Positions 4,846 through 5,185 of a stretch of DNA of 5,185 nt are shown here, piece after piece (the stretch's first letter is position 1; each line of letters starts with the position of its first letter). The position numbers were made by a program, and so were the translations under genes. Source of the DNA: Candidatus Falkowiibacteriota bacterium (lineage in GTDB: Bacteria; Patescibacteriota; Patescibacteriia; Patescibacteriales; SZUA-104). The notes beneath the pieces are model-generated. The model was not told the origin of the DNA. It made no database searches and was given only the letters and a program-made list of their open reading frames with translations. Where the stretch lies: contig QIIF01000114.1 of the NCBI GenBank assembly GCA_003231075.1, positions 1 through 5,185 of the forward strand. The letters run 5' to 3'.

Positions 4846-5022
4846 ATGGATGAAGTAGAAGTTCGCAGGTATTGTAAAATATGTTTTTATACTTTGTTGA
4901 AGGGGGAGAGGTGCTATGAGCACCCGGATGCCCCCATTGTCAGGGAGGTGATAGAACCTCTCCCTGTTTTAGAACCCTCTCCGGAGTTATGCACGGAAAA
5001 TCCAAAATTGCGAAAAATATAA
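4846..5022 (+). CDS. 58-residue protein with CxxC-x9-CxxH zinc-binding-like motif
   Basis: I do not recognise a family. ATG 4846 follows AAGGAGG (4835-4841) with a 4-base gap, one of the two clearest Shine-Dalgarno sites in the window, and the frame ends just before an intrinsic terminator, so it is very likely translated. The N-terminal half reads RRYCKICFYTLLKGERCYEH: C10-x2-C13-x9-C23-x2-H26, a plausible single zinc knuckle. The C-terminal half is rich in Pro and Glu (PLPVLEPSPEL), holds a lone C49, and ends basic (KLRKI). There is no signal or membrane segment, so it should be cytoplasmic. Upstream lie a hairpin and the 144-base structured RNA, with no other gene between, which suggests regulated expression. 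It might be a small nucleic-acid-binding or adaptor protein, but function is unknown. Confidence 0.7.
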   Translation: MDEVEVRRYCKICFYTLLKGERCYEHPDAPIVREVIEPLPVLEPSPELCTENPKLRKI

Positions 5023-5027
5023 TATTA

Positions 5028-5091
5028 TTAGCGGAAGTGGACAGCGCCCTAAAAGTTGTCCTCTTCCGCTAATCCCAATCTTTTTATTTTT
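5028..5091 (+). terminator. Intrinsic terminator after the small zinc-motif gene
   Basis: TTAGCGGAAG (5028-5037) pairs perfectly with CTTCCGCTAA (5063-5072); after one T-T mismatch GGACA (5039-5043) pairs with TGTCC (5057-5061), leaving a 13-base loop. A T-rich tract CTTTTTATTTTTA follows at 5080-5092, seven bases after the stem. It begins five bases after the stop codon and closes the transcription unit. Confidence 0.7.
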
Positions 5092-5147
5092 AATAAAGTT
5101 TAAATAAAAAATAAGCGTAAATTTATGAATTTTCAAGGATGTAAAAA

Positions 5148-5185
5148 TATAATTATTATTGGGACTGTCGCCGAATGCCAGTTTT
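5148..5185 (+). promoter_or_regulatory. TATAAT box and start of an unidentified downstream transcript
   Basis: A perfect TATAAT (5148-5153) lies about eight bases before GGGACTGTCGCCGAATGCC (5161-5179). No good -35 box is found at 16-18 bases upstream (TGAATT at 5126 is the nearest). The G-rich start followed by a GC-rich stretch would suit a structural RNA gene cut by the window edge, but too little is visible to name it. The preceding 5092-5147 is A/T-rich with nothing recognised. Confidence 0.3.

Overview
The window looks like part of a small, compact bacterial chromosome of the Candidate Phyla Radiation type (Patescibacteria, probably Parcubacteria-like). The reasons are inference from gene content: a degenerate two-ring Clp ATPase, a stand-alone ComEC-type metallo-hydrolase with one membrane anchor, a single-domain response regulator, a nucleoside-diphosphate kinase (NDK) with a long internal insertion, short intergenic gaps and signs of leaderless transcription. 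The standard genetic code fits. All recognised genes are on the + strand.

Layout. 1-1484: 3' two thirds of a Clp/Hsp100 ATPase whose first ring has lost its Walker B acids and arginine fingers and which has no middle domain. 1485-1639: spacer with a GC-rich patch and a strong Shine-Dalgarno site. 1640-2497: membrane-anchored metallo-beta-lactamase-fold hydrolase related to the ComEC C-terminus. 2515-2924: a sigma70-like promoter placed so that the response regulator mRNA would begin at or next to its start codon. 2925-3003: A/T-rich spacer with a possible weak terminator. 3004-3594: nucleoside-diphosphate kinase. 3595-3868: hexamer repeat and a QueC-like C-terminal zinc-motif fragment split between two frames at an A AAA AAG slippery heptamer. 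3858-4385: CYTH-domain protein overlapping the fragment by 11 bases.

4386-5100 holds the least explained material. It reads as one self-contained + strand unit: a strong extended -10 promoter; a 24-codon hydrophobic peptide rich in Ile, Val and Leu; a GGGTGGCT segment that can compete with a 14-bp intrinsic terminator; a roughly 144-nt structured RNA closed by a 25-bp stem; a G5/C5 hairpin just before a Shine-Dalgarno; a 58-residue CxxC...CxxH small protein; and a final intrinsic terminator. The peptide, small protein and structured RNA match nothing I recognise. The simplest reading is a two-stage regulated leader (attenuator, then a structured 5'UTR) in front of a small zinc-binding protein, but the parts could also be independent RNAs. 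The last 40 bases carry a perfect TATAAT and a G-rich possible transcript start cut by the window edge.

The genes do not form one pathway. The first four products are housekeeping or signalling proteins, and no shared job can be read from their order.
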